A stretch of 64,000 nt of DNA from Steromphala cineraria (lineage: Eukaryota > Mollusca > Gastropoda > Trochida > Trochidae), in the NCBI GenBank assembly GCA_916613615.1, contig OU744726.1, forward strand, positions 57,490,987 to 57,554,986, read 5' to 3'. The notes below the pieces were generated by a model. That model saw nothing but the letters and a program-made list of their open reading frames with translations. It was not told the DNA's origin and did not search any database. Shown here one piece after another: positions 51,044-63,982 of the stretch (within the stretch, counting starts at the first letter, position 1; each line of letters begins with the position of its first letter). A program made the position numbers and the translations under genes.

Positions 51044-54000
51044 CTATGTCACCGTGACCTGTCTGCCAAAGGAGGAGAGCATGTTGGTTCCATGTGAGAT
51101 TCTGAACCCGCGGGATGGTCGGCGCTTGTGGTAGTCGGAGAACGCCTTGCCGCTCAGTACATCTCTGCAGAAAAAGGGTTAACATGAGGAACTTGGTCAA
51201 GTAAAAAGTTCTGCTAAATATTTATATAATTTATGCAAAAAATAAATTAACATAAATACTACATGAAAACATCCACAATAGCATTATTACTTAGTCGATC
51301 ACAGGCCACTTATTTAGAAACATTTCAGTATAGAAATTTAATGCTTGAACTAAATATTTACAAATTCAAATTTAAATCTGGATGAGTGCCAATGTGACAA
51401 GAAATGCAAGTATATCACGTTTATTAAATTAAGTTTTTAGTTCACAAATATTTCATATAATTTCAAGATTAATCCAATCAGGGCTTCAGAACAATTTGAT
51501 GCAAAATGAATTAGAATTGAATACAAACAGGCAACTTTGAGATGAGGTGACGTCAGATTGCAACTCCTAAAAATATTTCCCTTTCAAAGTGAATATTAAT
51601 GTGCCCGGAAAATTTGCTACTTAATCAAAACTATGCATGGCCTTGAAACATGCAAAAAGCAGCCAGACCTAAAAAACAATTTAGAAACACCAATAACGGA
51701 CAATGTTAAGTTTGAACTTTGAATTTACATGCATCTGACATAATAAGCCATAATAAAAAGTCCCCAAAAAAGCTTTTCTTAATGAAATAAGCTCAGCTAA
51801 GATCTTTCTTTTCCCAAAAAGGATATTATTTTTTTCTCACAAATACAATTCTCCCGCTCTATTATGATAACTAATATCATAATAAAGGGAGTTACTCACT
51901 TGTACTTGATGTTGCCAGTGTGTGAGTAGTCTATCTCTGTGATCAACATGTCCAACTGTCTCTGTATGGATAAACGGAGACATTTATTCATTCAGTAGGC
52001 CTTTTCAAGAATTTTTAAAATGTAGCAGAAATAAAAGATTTGCCCATGGTTTGTTTACACCATGATTGGTTTGGAAATTTGTATCTCTGAAAAATGAAGA
52101 AGTACTATCGGCACCAATATTTAACATGAGTGTCGCTAGTATGAATAAACAATGTATTATCACAAAAGCAACTTTGGTATGGTATAAGAACGTGCAACAT
52201 TTGTATTTACTGACAGGAAAAAGGTTTTAAAGTGACACAGAGTATCTTTCTTAGAATTTTATTTGGTTTTGATAAGCTACAAAATATCTAATATGCTGAA
52301 TGAAGTTCACATCTCATCACTGGACTTGCAAATATATCCATTTATGCATAATATCTCTAAAGTGCTTGATTTTATGTTAAAATCAAGAAAACATCTCAAA
52401 TACATTTAATATTCGAAATTATGCATCCAATGAATCTACCTATTAGTTACAATACCTAATAAACACTATCGAATCGAATATATCTTCCTGTCAGCTTACG
52501 ATAAGGTTTCAAAATTACGTTTGGCGAATTTGCGCGCGCCACTCGAGCCACATTGTCCGGTTTTCGATCAAAATCCCGACTTTGAATGGCCGTATTTTCG
52601 CTCTAGTGTACTGATTGACCTTTAACTTGTTATTTTCAGTAACAGTTAGTGGTTGTCATAACATCGATTTCAAAATTTGACTCGTGTGATCCTATCAACA
52701 TACTGTGTGTCTCTTTAATGTACCTTTATGTCGCCACAATTTCAAAATAATAATTATTCATTACCAATTAACTTCTGGTAATTTTTAACAAAGAAAATTC
52801 AAGCGCCTTCAGAAACATCATGTTTGAATTGTCGAAACACATCATGAATAAAGGAAATAACATAATGTTGTGTGTAAGTATAGTAAGAAGTAACCCATAG
52901 CAGTTAAGCAACTTACGGAGGTGAGTCTGAGCCCGGCCTCCTTGAGGGTGAGTTTCATCTCCTCGGGGGTGAGAACACCACTGCGGTCCTTGTCCTGCTG
53001 GGTGAACGCTGTCTCCAGGTGACTGTTGTGTTCTCGTGTGAACATCGTGAACAGACGCAGCACACTGGCTAGGGCCTAAAGGAAAAATCATTTCATCATT
53101 TGGGACATAATACTTAACTATGTACAAACCGACAGAGATTAATTCATATTATTTGGAAATTCCAGCAGCATGACTAAGGAAATTTAAAAGATACAGGTGA
53201 GAGTGGTTTTCAAGATTCAGATAAAAATTCAATATACCCGGTAAGTACCTTTTCAATATGAATAAAAATGATCACTTATGAAATTGTTTAAGATGTGTTC
53301 CACAAGAAATTCATACAATGGCTAAAGCGTTAAAGTGATGTCAATGATTAAGATCGAGTTCAGCACATGGGGATGCAATCAAGGATACACAGAAGGGAGC
53401 CAACATGAATGTGATATAAGTAGAGAAGAGATAAAACCATCATCTTTTGTTATCTGCAGAAAAACAGATTTCAAGGAGTCAATACACAAAGTTCCAGCTT
53501 TTTTGGCCTTATGCTTCTGGAGAAGAAGTCGAAAATACACAAAGTCTACGGACAGTTGACAAACGCCTGACACCATGCCATGCCATAAACCCATCGGGCC
53601 TTTCAGGCCAGATGAGCTAAAATGAGCCAATGGGTGAGCTGATACTGACTGTGTTGCGCTGGTAACCTCCGACCCCTCCGTGTAGAATAGTGATATTCTT
53701 CTTCTCCTCCAGTTGCTGGATACTGCGGAAGTTGGCTGCATTTATAGAAAGCTCCTGTGGACAAAATTATAATCAATTCAAAAATATACATTCTTCTTTT
53801 TCGACATTGAATTAATTTTCTAATAAAATTATTCGATGAAATTATGAAACATCACTGATCCCTAAGCATTCACTGACATCTATTTACATTGAGTTAATAG
53901 CATATTTGAATAGTTATTAATTTTTTCTTTGCACAATCTTAATTTCCTCAAATTTTTTATCATGATTTTTCTTTGCTATGATTTTGTTATTACAGAGATA

Positions 54001-57000
54001 TTAGTAAAATGCAATAAACTTGAAACTTGAAGAATAATCTGATAAACTTCATGTTACTTCGTATAAGATTCTTACTTAAATTGGAATATATATTTTTTTT
54101 ACAATCATAGTCATTTTCAGATTTTCCATCAAAAATAAAATAAACATCTGCTTGAGAACCACACAAGAAACTGTCTCGAAACGTCGCATATCATGAATAA
54201 AGAAGTTGTCATCCATATATGTTTCTTCATTGAAATAAAGAGAGACAGAATAAACTGACGTCAATGCCATGCATGAATATTGAAATAATTAAGTATAATA
54301 GCAAACTGAACCATGCATATTGAATACAGATATTATATATTTTATCATTCATTCAAAAGAACTTTCTTGCATAAAATAGAATATTTAGTTTTTTGTTAAT
54401 ATAAACATGAAACACAGCAAGACATGAGAATTTAGTTATGAATTAAACATAAATATATCTATCTTTTATACTCTTTGGTGTAGATACATTTTGATGCTAG
54501 TTTTTTTTGGATTTCAGTATAAAAAAATAAATGATATATTTTTTACTTAAGATTATTTACTAAAATAAAATCTTTAAACCTTGAAAAAAAAATTTCTTAC
54601 ATACTAAGAACTATTATATCTTTCTAAAATATGATTATGAACACAAACAGGAGCATGCTGTAAATATTAAAGATCAATGGTAAATACAAACAATGTAATT
54701 CACAACTGACTTTAATAAACACAAAACAGCAAAAAAGGCTTCGTACAGCTGTATACTTGCTGATACAATCTACAGATTCTTACCATAGCGACAGAACTGG
54801 GATAGTTTTGTGGAAAAATAAATAACCTCCTGTTCAAACACTTATGCTGTACCGGTAATTCAGTCCATATTTTCTGACTATTTTTAAGAGAATAGGTTTC
54901 ATAAATGCGCAAACAGGTGTACTCAATTTCATTTCATTTCACAAAAATATCTCAGTTGTACTATGCCTTTAAAAAGATCTAAGGTCTATCTGTCATTATT
55001 TCTGTATTCTAACTTCTGTATTCAAAAGAAGCATTTTGCCATTTTATGTGATCTTTAGCCAATGTTTATGTATTCAACATTCAAGACCCACACTTACCCC
55101 ACAATTCTGAAATTTAAATGTAAAATCAGTTGTAGGAGATGCAAGAAGTTGTTGTCAATAAATGAATAAACAATATCATAGCAATTAAGAGTCACATTCA
55201 CCAGTTCAAATAAGAAGGTGTAAAGACTAATCCTAAAGATTGATTTCATCATGGTATGAAGATAATGCATTTATCATGATAAAATACATATCCAATCTCA
55301 TTAAAATAAATGAGATCTAAAATTTTAAAAAACAAAGCAAGCTATCTGTTTTGTCAAAATGGTCTTCTGCTGGTTAAAGCAAATCTGTGGAATTTCAAAA
55401 GATCTCAAACATCAATTCTAAAATTGGAGACGAAGAAAAATAATATATTTAAATGAGATTGAATATTTATCACAGTATGTAATAACAATACAATTCGAAA
55501 TATCATCTACGATATGACATACAATTTTCTATAATTGTACACTTTTGACACAACTCTTCATTCTTAGTGAAAATGAAAAATTGCATTGTCAAGGATTTGT
55601 AACACAAAGCATTCAAGATGTTACTTGATTATTTACAAAAGATTTATTCGCAAAAAAAGCTGAATGAATAATTAATATCATATAAAGCAGAAATTATAAG
55701 AAAATTTGGGAGTAAAATTCTAAAACTATTAAAGAAAATGAATTTTAAAAAAAGAAAAAGAATAAAAATAAGAAAAACTACTCCTACCCCATTTACAACA
55801 TTTAAGACAACATTGAACAATACCTTTATCCGTGAGTACGCAGCTTGAAATGGATGAATATGAAAAGGTTTATTTAATCCATGTTCGCCAAGATCAATAT
55901 CAAGTCAAATACTGTTTAAAATGAGAAATCTTTTTTATGAGCACTTGAAAACATATAGGGCCTCAGATTGTCCAAGCTATTTTTGTTTTATGTAAATAAT
56001 TGTCAATGGAAGGCATTAAACTCATTGGCTCTGTAGCTCATCAGAATTCCATTTACAATCTGATGAGGAAGATTAATCATGATACAAAAGGTTCATAAAT
56101 CATCACCAACCATGCAATGACAATCTGCTGTTATTTTGATATTCATACGATTATTTTCATTAATATAGAGTGACCTAAATAAGATGCACACGTGACCCAG
56201 GTCAATCCACTCAGATGAGGTCAACAATCCAATATCATGCAAGTAGATTTTAGTGAGGTGAGTGAGTTGGGGTGTAAAGTGATGCCAGCGATTTTTCAGC
56301 TATTCATCAAGTGGATGTTGTCATCCAAAAAAGAGAAAACAGATTGGGGAGAAAGGGATTGAAAGATCAGGGTCAGACAGAAATAAAAGCGTAGTGAGAG
56401 ATAGAAAGCGGGTTTTAGAACGATTGAAATTGAGTCTTCAGACTTCAATCAGTCGACCTATCCAACTTGGGTGACCCTATCAGGAACATGTCAGCTCTCG
56501 GGGTCGCAGAAGCACACAAACCACCACACCACGATAAGGTAATGAGTCAAATGGTGGCTTTTACTTAGGCTTGATCAAATAAAATACCTTTCTTTTAACT
56601 GATAAATGGTGCTACAGACATGAAATCCATCCAAACTTCAATCCAAATTCAAGCAACATTCAAAGAACTGACAATCTTGTGATGATCTTTCCTTTTTGTG
56701 ACAATCTGCAGACCTACCTCCATTGAAAGGAATCGAAGACTCTCATGTGTTTCCACAGCTTTCAAAATGGCTGCCACCCCTTCATCTCCGAGTGGGTTCA
56801 AGTTCAGCTGATGGAACAAAGACACAGCGGGACATGAAAGAATGTATTCTTGTGACACAGCATTTCAAACAGAAGAGTTTTATTCTTGGTGACAATGTTG
56901 AACTGTGTGATTATAGCTTAAACCATCTGTCAAGTGAATTTATTAAAAACTTGATGATAATAAACTCTGGCAATGATTTAATGTTCGAAAATTCAGAATG

Positions 57001-60000
57001 TTCTTTCTTGAGAAAATACATACCACAAGTGTTTCTAATCCAAAGTTCTTTTTGATTCCCAGAGCCAGTTTCTTAGCTGCCTCAGTGTTGATTCGGTTGT
57101 TTCTGAAACCATATTTCCATTAATACATGTCACAGTTATGGCCATTCAGTGTAAATATATTCTAGGATGATAGCCGTTTCTCTGGGCACTTTACGTCTAA
57201 AATAAACTTTAACACTTTTCTTAGGAATGTTACGAAATTGAATAGTTTGACAACATATTGGCATCATGATTGGAGCAAAAAAGACATCTAAGTTGACTAT
57301 CTGTTTGTTTTAACAAAACATGTAACAAAAAGAACAACTCACGTGAGGTCGAGGACCTTGAGGGTCGTGTTGACCTGCAGAGCTTGTTGTAAGGTCGTCA
57401 TGCCCTCCTGTCCAAACCCATTCCACGCTACGTCCAAAACCTCCAGCGTTGCGTTGGTCTAGTAATAAGTTACTTTCTTGAGTCAAGATTTTCAAAGTTC
57501 TTAAACCAGTCTCTTGGAGATAAAAAATTGTGTACTTATTTTTTTTGAAACGGGAAACATATCTTCATTGGTGGCGCAGGAAAAAGTAAAAGTAAAGTCT
57601 CTACACCATAGATTTGAGAGAAGTGATATTTTAACACATGATATTTTCAATTGACAATGTCAACTGTGTATTCAAATACAAAATCTGCCAGTAGAACTTC
57701 TTGCTGACAATAATCAATGCCAGGCTGTGTGTGAACATTTCTTACCTTGACTTCATGTGCTCTAATGATATTTACAGGAACCAGAGTTTACTAAACAAAT
57801 GATATTGTAAAGAGATATTTTCAATATTTAAACTTCAATATGTCAAAGTTTGTGATTCCAGAATGAATACAGTCTAAGACCTAGCCTCAATATTATCTGT
57901 TTCACTCCTATACTGAGTCTAGAAAGGCCTAGTAGAGGGTCGCGTCAGCCCACGTATCGAATTGACCGATCAGAACTCAGCTTACCAAGCCACAATAGTC
58001 TGCCTTCGCATGTATAACGTTGGAAGATCATAGGTCGCAGAAAGGTCGTCTGACGCGACCCTCTACTAGACCTTTTAAGACTCAGTATAGGAGTGAAACG
58101 GATAATATTGAGGCTAGGTCTACTTAAACTGAGAATGAATAGTGACTGGCAGTCAAGAAAACAAGTACCAACCTTAAGAGCTTTGGCGATGGTGACGGCA
58201 CCCTTGCATCGTATGGAGTTCCAGCTGAGGTCGATATCAGTCAGACTGTCATTGACACTCTGTGGACAGCAACAGTTGCCATGGTTACACTGTATCTACT
58301 GGAGTATTCCATATTCATAACTCGTAGCACGTAAAAGGTTAAGATTGATCACTAGCTAAGTTTCGCCTTCTCAATTTAAATGATTACAGCCCTTGCTATA
58401 TATAAAATCATGGCGATTAAAGCTAGCCTCATCTGTGATTGGCTGTGGGGTGCAAAGTTTATCCTACACGGCCCACATTGAGCAATATTTCCATTAGAAA
58501 TGCAACAAGGTCTGAGTGAAAGGCTTGTATGATCTCTGAATTGTAAATAAATCAGGGTTCCAAATTAGCCCGGTAACCCATGGCTAGTGAAAAAGATGAT
58601 GGGCTAGTTTAGTGCAAACATATTGGTAGTCTGAAGGACTAGTTGAATTAAAAAAAAATATGATTATATCAGTGTATTTGGCTTGTCAGAGTATCTTCGG
58701 GCTAAAGCTCACAGGAATAAACTAGTCTGAATGGCTAGTACCCCAATAGGACTAATTTCAACCCCTGTTAATGTTAACAATTTACTTATCTGCAAATGTT
58801 TGCTACACACACCTTACTGACTGATCTCCACACTTACCAAAGCAGAGCCAATAAACTCCCCTCCTCGTTCTCCAAACTCGTTCTGACTCAGATCAAGAGA
58901 CATCAGAGACATGTTGTTCTTCAGAGGTTCTATAAATCGGTAGGCGTCAGGGTCCGTCAGCTGGTTACCTAGCAACAGAGCACCTTACCTACAGTGATGT
59001 ACGCATGAACAATGTTTCCTGTCACTGATGTAAAGTTTAAATCAATGTACAGGAAACATACGGCAAATACACTGATTTCTGCATCTGTTACATTCTGTAA
59101 ACAACTTCAACAAGGAAATTGAAATAAACAGGTCTTTAATAACTTATTTCGAAATATAAAGTTACTTTCAACAACTATGTAAAACACATCACTTCAAATA
59201 ACTCAGTGCCATTTGTCAAAAGTTGGTTTACTTCAAAATATTTTTGGTTTGCATTTTTTTGTTTTATTGTAGTTTAAAAAAACCATCCACCAAATTGTCA
59301 ACCCCATACGAACAGTACAGAAAAATGTTATTACTACAAATTAATTGAGCTATGCCACCTGACAAGTAACCCTTTAAAACATTTACTGTTTGACTCTCGC
59401 ATGGTTATGATTTGAATCACATTCCATTAAATTCAAACTTGAGCTTCAGTTTTCAACCATTAAGTTGTATTTTGCTTGATTACAATTATACTGCTCCTTC
59501 ATCCCAATCAAGCAGTAGCCATTGTTTAAGATAGAAACGAAAGATCTTTTTGGGATGACATTTTTTTTCAACTGACTCAATCAGTTTCTTAAAAGCACAT
59601 TACAAGAATGAAACAATGACGTAAGTAAAGATTCTCCAGTTGTCCACTCACCAGCAAGTGAGAGTGTCTTGAGTGTCGTGTTGACGTCCAACATGTTGGC
59701 AAATGCTGCAGCACCTCCTGAGCGGATGAAGTTGTTGGAGAGATTCTGAAATTGTAATAGATCATCTGTGTATCATGATAAAAGACCTACAGTTTCAGAA
59801 TACTTTGATGTAGCTTAGACGACTAAATCAGTGATGGATCACAGGGCTTGAGATCAACAGTACTTCAGTAGCCCAGGCTAGTTGCAAAAATGCTGGGCTA
59901 GTAAAATGAAGTGCCTGGAAGTACAAAGGACTACGGTAGTTACATTTTACAGAAATTAAAATCATTTAAATCTTTTGGGCTAGCTGTAATGCATTTGAAC

Positions 60001-63000
60001 TACTAGTTATAGAAATACATTTGTTTGAATGGCTAGTACTGCGCTCACACTAATTTCGACCCTTGAATGGGTGTAAAGGCAAATTTGCAAACCAAGGGTT
60101 TAAATAATTGTAAAAGAAAGAAAAGGGACAAAGTTAAAGGGTTTGCAATCTTCATAACTTACAAGTTGGATAGAACAGCCATTGTATATGAAATGGGATT
60201 CACTTGTGGGGTTATGCAATATTATCACAATACAGATTTTACATTACAATTATTGCAAAATCATTTTCACTAAAATTGTTGCATTTTAGAAGCAGGTTTG
60301 ATGAAGAAGAACAACTTCTTTATTGCATGAAATGCGACATTTCGGTGTAGATACTAACACCGTTATCAAGCAAATTCTCTATTCAAGATGACAACAATTT
60401 AAGTGAAGAAGAACAACTTCTTATGGATAATCAACTTCTTTATTGCATGAAATCCCGAATTAACTTTATTTATCCACTTGTATAGAGCTACTCACCATAG
60501 AGATGATGAACATGTTATCCTTGAGCATGTTGGCCAGATAATATGCCCCTTCAGCTTCTACACAGTTGTCACTCAGGTCGAGGTTCTCTGTCACCGTGTT
60601 ACGCTGAAAGAAAAGATGATTATTTGTGTTTAAGTTTAAACTATTGTAGCATTTTTCAAAAAACTAATATTTTTAAACCCATAGGTCAAAATGGTATGTG
60701 TAGTTCTCAACAAGCCATGAAACAAGAATAAACTGTCTTGGAGTCTGTGATTTTTTTTTAACTTTTAAGAAATGTTTTCCATATAATAATTACAGAGTAT
60801 AAATTTTCATTTCCCTAATTAAAATTACTTAACATTTTTTTTCACTTCTTGTTTTAAGGTTCTATGGACTCTTAATTATATTTTGTTGACTTCAGTACAT
60901 GAGATCTACCTTCAAAGCAGCTGCTACTGGTTTAGTTGCCAGACCCCCAAGATAATGATGTCTCATTCGGATATTCCTCTTTCCTAGATGGCGCCGCAGG
61001 TATGATACAGGCACACATCCTGAAAGTAATAAACCCTATAATCAGTGTTGTTCCTCGGTGGTCAGTGAAGGGGGTCATTTTGGCCTTTTCTGAGTGGATG
61101 GGACCCCTTGCAATGTTAAAGTAGCCTACTTCTCAAATTTTAAGGGACACCAAGCCAAAAGGGTAGATAAATGTCCCCAGGACCCCCTCTAGGAACAACA
61201 CTGCTATAATGGTAAAAGTTTTCATTTCCTATGACAAGATTGTTAATCTTTAAAATTTCTGACTAATATATAAACCTTTCTTGATGTCACTTTATTGTTT
61301 GAGGTCTTAATATATCTTGATTTCCCTCTGACTTACACATCAAGAGAATTATTCTAGTAATGTTCTGTGGATTCAGGTTATTATCAACATAATTGAATAA
61401 TCATTTTCCAACGACGTAATGAATGTTTTTCCTTAAGGTCAGAGTGGCAACTGACTATCACTATTGAAAAATTACATAAGTTTTTGCCATCTATAAATGT
61501 TTTGGGTGATATGCCACCTTGAACCAGGATAGTCTAACTCCCAAACACTGAACCCAACGCTATCACCACTAAGCCATTGTGACAGCGTTGATGTAGCCAT
61601 TATGTAAGGTCAGCTTATAACAAAGGCCTGAGTTGAGATTGTTGATACAATATGATCACTTCTGTTCTTTCGTATCCTCCCGCTTTATCGGTCACATCAA
61701 TGTAATTAAAACTAGTTGGCGGTTTATAGATTAGATAAGACATGATCCGTGGGCATTTTAAAGAATAAAAGATGTTTGCCCTCTTGTATTGCCCGCAGGC
61801 CTACAGTCCATGGGCAAAATCCTGTGAGGAAACGTTCATTGCATTAATCAGTATCATCCTTATTCATATTTCTCTTTATCTTATTCATTTCATAAAAACA
61901 AAATAAACATGAAAATAATTTCAGATTTGCTATCTTCATATACTGAACTTAATCTATAGCCCAAACAATATTCAACTACTGACTATCCTTAATCTCTTAC
62001 CTACACCAGTCAATGATGACTTAGTCTTAGGCAATAAAAAGGACAAACATTATGTGTAAAGTTAGTTCAGAAATCTAGACAGAGAATTTAGAAAGTAACT
62101 TATCATTTTTTTTAATCTATTTGACCAGATCTTAAATGTCTTTGTTAACGGTTCATGACTTTGAATATTTACCATTTTTCCGGCACTGTTCTTCATACGT
62201 AATGAGCCCAGTTGGATCTGACAGCATTTGGCTCCTCTTCACATCTAAGATAACATGCAAAGAGTTTAGCACACGTGTTTATCAATAACAAGTAACATGG
62301 CAATGTCCCCCGCTGCCAATATTGAATTTGTTTATCAGTTTTTATAATCTTGTAGGCAGCATGCTCTCCATATATTACAGTAACATCTATGATACTGTAT
62401 TAGACCTAATAAGCGCCCAGGGCGCTTAAAACATTGACTTGGGTGGGCGTCGAATGACGATCGAAAAATAAAGCTACTGAAGTGGACCTATGTTATGGTT
62501 GTCTTTAATAACTGATACAGGCACTCAAAACATACTTACACATTATTGAGTAGAAAATAACATATATTGCTGTTAATGTATCATTTTATTCCTCATGAAA
62601 CAAAGTGAATACGCTGAATTTATTATTTTAGTACCGCTGGTACATGGGCGGTTATTAGACCTATAATTACAAAACCCCTTGGGGGGCGCTTATTGGAGCA
62701 GGGCGCTTATTACATCGAATACGGTAAGTAAACTGTGTTTTGTTGACCATGAAATGTCTGCTGTGAGACATTCATAAGCAGGGTTTTACGGGACTCAACG
62801 TTCCCGAGTATTTGACACAAAGAAGGACCCAAAAAAATGAATCATGTGGGTCCTCTGTGACTCCTGATATAGGAAAAGGACTCCCAAAAGATTATACTCT
62901 GAGTCCCTAGGACTCTCAGTTTTGATAGCTTATGTAAAACCCTGCATAAAGAGGTGTCATTGTGTACAGTTTTGATTGACTATGTAAAACCTTGTCCAGG

Positions 63001-63148
63001 GTTCATTCACCTGCTTTCTTCTCCTCCTCAATGTCGGTATCATACTCGTCGGAGTTGTGGGGGGATCCTTCCACCCATGTATCGTATGACGGTCGCCGTG
63101 AACGCCGGGAGATAGTTGGTTCTGAAGTTGTTTGAAGGTCTCGTCGGT
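51044..63148 (-). CDS. Leucine-rich repeat protein with EF-hand tail (LRRC74A/B-like), 5' incomplete
   Basis: Cytosolic-type LRR protein of the ribonuclease-inhibitor class; the cellular role of LRRC74 proteins is not established. Fourteen minus-strand exons: 63011-63148, 62173-62244, 60910-60983, 60496-60603, 59652-59745, 58838-58968, 58173-58259, 57343-57458, 57024-57102, 56718-56807, 53650-53754, 52917-53075, 51900-51961, 51044-51164. All phases agree, giving about 478 codons. The first exon is charged (SDEYDTDIEEEKK); the second contains SDPTGLITYEEQCRKN; the third has RMRHHYLGGLATKPV. Eight 28-29-residue LRRs follow, about one per exon, for example LDLSDN, LSLAGN, LDLSQN, IDLSWN, LDVAWN, LDLTNN. 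After them come the linker ITILHGGVGGY, a canonical EF-hand loop DKDRSGVLTPEE and a second degenerate one (IDYSHTGNIKY). The protein ends FGRQVTVT. Two donors are unusual: gtcagt after exon 11 and gttggt after exon 7. The start codon was not found. Confidence 0.9.
53465..53632 (-). mobile_element. Antisense fragment of the bivalve-type repeat beside an exon
   Basis: The minus strand reads TTTTAGCTCATCTGGCCTGA, then aaggcccgatgggtttatgg and catggcatggtgtcaggcg, ending in cttcttctccagaagc and the gtgtattgactcc module. It ends only about 18 bases from exon 53650-53754 of the LRR gene, inside the following intron. Confidence 0.8.
53755..56717. other. Large AT-rich intron of the LRR gene
   Basis: A 2.96-kb intron with long A/T runs. 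Around 56020-56110 it has a remnant matching the reverse complement of the array repeat's end (gagctacagagccaatggctc). No exon fits between the flanking phase-0 exons. The open frame at 54712-54912 has no support. Confidence 0.55.
57877..58121. mobile_element. MITE with ~70-bp terminal inverted repeats
   Basis: The ends AGACCTAGCCTCAATATTAT and ATAATATTGAGGCTAGGTCT are perfect inverses. Pairing continues inward with few mismatches through ctgtttcactcctatactgag and cctagtagagggtcgcgtcag. The central unpaired part is about 100 bp. It lies in the intron between LRR exons 57343-57458 and 58173-58259, about 50 bases from the latter. Confidence 0.85.
58553..58767. mobile_element. MITE family 1, copy 2
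   Basis: It begins cagggttccaaattagcc and ends actaatttcaacccctg, with the same internal CTAGT-rich body as 2502-2720 in inverted order. It lies in an intron of the LRR gene. Confidence 0.65.
59842..60065. mobile_element. MITE family 1, copy 3
   Basis: It begins cagggcttgagatcaacag and ends cactaatttcgacccttg, with gggctagtaaaatgaagtgc and tgaatggctagtactg inside. It is the most diverged of the three copies and lies in an intron of the LRR gene. Confidence 0.6.
61043..61203. mobile_element. hAT-like MITE family 2, copy 1
   Basis: 161 bp with perfect 12-bp terminal inverted repeats CAGTGTTGTTCC and GGAACAACACTG. CTATAAT flanks both sides. The body includes ggtggtcagtgaagggg and ttttaagggacaccaagcc, shared with 63835-63982. 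Confidence 0.8.
62393..62726. mobile_element. Inverted-repeat element with GCGCCC-rich ends
   Basis: The left end tactgtattagacctaataagcgccc is an imperfect inverse of the right end gggcgcttattacatcgaatacggta. The word gcgctta occurs several times near both ends. The interior is AT-rich and non-coding. It sits in the first visible intron of the LRR gene. Confidence 0.7.
62779..62944. mobile_element. hAT-like MITE, third family
   Basis: CAGGGTTTTAC at the left and GTAAAACCCTG at the right are perfect inverses. CATAA lies immediately outside both ends. The interior repeats the words ggacccac or gggtcct and gactc. Confidence 0.75.
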
Positions 63149-63834
63149 CTGAAGTTACAAGTGATGATTAAATTTCATTGTTTTGTTGTAGGAAAAAACA
63201 GGGTTGTCATGGTGATCTGAATGGGATCCCTTATAGATAGGACAGTGAATCATCTCTAAACCTGTTTTCCAGACAGATAATATTACTTTCAGAAACCAGG
63301 TCTTATGAAGAAGTTAACCAAAACTATTTGTCTGGATGTGTTCTTTTAAAAAATCTTGTGTTGATGCAGATTAATCATATACCCTCTCCTAATTCTACCC
63401 GACTTTTTTCAGAGGTTTTAGTTAGTAGTTACCCCTTGACCTGCAAAAATCCTATTCAAGCAATGTTCCTAGACAACAGTTACTAATCTTCAGATAACGA
63501 AACCAGATAAATTCAAGTTGTTTTTGACATGTTTCCAGTAACATGACAACACAGATTGGTTTTGAAAATTATAATATTTTTATCATTTTGGTTTACCACC
63601 ATGTTGTTAGTTATGTTTAGCATCTGGAATGTTTGCTTTAACATGCCACATTTCTTTGTGCATAACATTAGGAATCATGAAATGTGCATCTTCTTTCTTG
63701 AACAGAATTAAAGCACCACTTATGAATTTGAAGCAATGTGAAATAGACAGTGAAAGGGTTCATAACATTCACAACAAAGATCTTTTAAGAACTGGTGATA
63801 AGCTTTCTATTATGTCTTCCAGCACTAATGCAAG
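63149..63834. other. Intron or upstream region of the LRR gene
   Basis: AT-rich. The first exon must lie here or to the right, since exon 63011-63148 starts with two bases of a codon, but I found no convincing start exon. Confidence 0.4.
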
Positions 63835-63982
63835 CAGTGTTGTTCCCAGGTGGTCAGCTGAGGGGATCATTTGGCCAATTTTTAGCAGATGGGCCCCTTT
63901 GCAATGGTAAAAGTACATCTAATGATTTTAAGGGACACCAAGCAAAAAGGTTAGGCAAATTCCCCCTTGTGGAACATTACTG
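63835..63982. mobile_element. hAT-like MITE family 2, copy 2
   Basis: It starts CAGTGTTGTTCCCAGG and ends GGAACATTACTG, with TGCAAG on both sides. The body matches 61043-61203 (ggtggtcagctgagggg, ttttaagggacaccaagc) but is slightly shorter. The plus-strand 93-codon open frame ending here is partly this element. Confidence 0.75.
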
